64,000 nt of DNA from Pseudogymnoascus destructans. Lineage: Eukaryota; Ascomycota; Leotiomycetes; Thelebolales; Thelebolaceae. Of this stretch, positions 63,129 to 64,000 are shown one piece after another. The translations under genes and the position numbers were made by a program. The notes below the pieces were generated by a model. The model was given only the letters and a program-made list of their open reading frames with translations, was not told the DNA's origin and did no database searches. Location of the stretch: NCBI RefSeq assembly GCF_001641265.1, contig NW_020167536.1:858491-922490 (forward strand). Direction: 5' to 3'. Every line of letters begins with the position of its first letter. The stretch's first letter is position 1.

Positions 63129-64000
63129 CTACCCCCTCCTGAGAGAGTGCTTTGTCCACAAGGCACGCGGCTAGTATCATGTCCGCAACGTCTCCGAATC
63201 GTCTCCGTGAACGGAGCGTTTCTTGTTATCATAATGTTGGCTGGTAATTGCGTCCGGAACAACTTTGTTTGTTGTGCGCGTCGGGAAGGTGCTTTGTTTG
63301 CCACCGTAGTCGTCCCGAGGTGGTATCGCGTTAGGGTCTGTGTGGCATGCAAAACTGGAGTTCGCTTTTGTTGGATCTCACATTCGTTCTTGGGGTCCGA
63401 AACAGTACCGGAAGGTGTCCGCTACACGTTTGACTAGAATTTTCATAAAACGTGAAAGAAGAAGTGGCCGCGCTAACCTGATTCAGCGTTTATTGTTGTA
63501 AGCCAACATTTGAGTATTCCGCTTCGCCCACTTCCTCTTGTTTTTACCTTACAACAACAACACCAGCAACCCTCCCACCCGAGACCAGTAAGTGGCCCCT
63601 CCCCGTCCGTTTGTTTATGATACTGATAGATTGTATAGTATACTCCAATCCAAAAAGTAGGTGATGAGGGCGCATTGGCACAGTGTTGATAACTTGTGCT
63701 GGGCTGACGGAATCACAGATTCCAAATTTGAAGATGCCGGTTCCCACCCCCTCCGGGGCTCTTACTGTCGCCTTCCATGTGCTCTGTTTGCGCTGCCTTC
63801 GGGCCAAAGCCTGTGGGATCCAGTCCCATGACTGCGTCTAGTCCCCGACCAGTTCAAAAGTGTGGGTACTGCACGTCGCAGCACTCGCCTTGCGTCCTGG
63901 TAGGTTTTCTTGTGGGGTTCGGTGTTTGGTTTGGCTGGCCGTTGCTGACTTGGTGAAAGCTGCCCTGGTTCCTTGGGGAAGAGTTTGCGGCCCTCCTGGC
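63129..64000. other. Right edge, unassigned (possible retroelement interior)
   Basis: Open frames on both strands are short (84-96 residues) and show no family I recognise. If the LTR at 62843-63128 is a 3' LTR, this should be the 3' internal part of a minus-strand element, but no pol motif is readable. Repeated AACAACAACACCAGC near 63550. The region continues beyond the window. Confidence 0.35.

Noticed and set aside
63147..63807. Frames of 84-96 codons at the right edge as host genes
   Set aside because: No recognisable motifs, overlapping on both strands and inside probable retroelement sequence.

Overview
The window is nuclear DNA of a filamentous ascomycete (Pezizomycotina, perhaps Eurotiomycetes). 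The signs are compact genes with many 45-80 bp GT-AG introns, fungal-specific families (PROPPIN Hsv2, RO10, Sho1, ENA ATPase, Whi3) and a leucine-catabolism pair of the Aspergillus type. I rebuilt the spliced gene models by hand, and exon sums stay in frame in every one. Family names come from remembered motifs, not a database search.

Layout. 1-601: 3'-truncated BAR-domain gene. About 1.28-10.9 kb: accessory block of pogo/Fot1-type DNA transposons, one with an inverted internal segment, one with an open 550-codon transposase nested in a second element, and one with a frameshift, plus a retrotransposon LTR fragment and a captured gypsy RNase H fragment. 11.0-28.4 kb: housekeeping block with dynein light intermediate chain, Ist3, Hsv2, a Cdc11-type septin, a Bax-inhibitor-like protein, Sho1, RO10, a vacuolar-type amino-acid transporter, mitochondrial S16 and NAD(P)HX epimerase. 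28.5-34.1 kb: nest of transposons in which solo LTRs interrupt a pogo transposase and a gypsy gag gene. 35.3-39.6 kb: Rsr1-type GTPase and Whi3-like RNA-binding gene. 39.9-40.85 kb: G-rich tract and two long satellite arrays, followed by a decayed transposase. 41.8-57.5 kb: second housekeeping block with a Tyr/Ser phosphatase, CCD97-like protein, mitochondrial S35/Bot1-like protein, divergent mccB/ivdA, a serine-rich protein, a small cysteine-rich secreted protein and the ENA cation ATPase. 58.5-64 kb: second retrotransposon nest and an unresolved right edge.

How the genes fit together. Most neighbours are unrelated housekeeping genes. The clear functional pair is methylcrotonyl-CoA carboxylase beta subunit with isovaleryl-CoA dehydrogenase, successive enzymes of leucine breakdown that share a 306 bp divergent promoter. 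Dynein light intermediate chain and the dynactin-associated RO10 lie 10 kb apart. Sho1 and ENA both belong to osmotic/salt adaptation but are not adjacent.

The transposon blocks are layered. Solo LTRs with 5-bp target duplications cut older coding regions, and removing them restores the old frame. The gag relic at 60 kb carries C-to-T changes in CpA context, as expected of RIP, while the LTRs inserted in it look much less altered. I found no convincing new defence, toxin or biosynthetic system. The most unusual features are the modular termini of the pogo-type elements and the satellite/G-rich block upstream of the Whi3-like gene.
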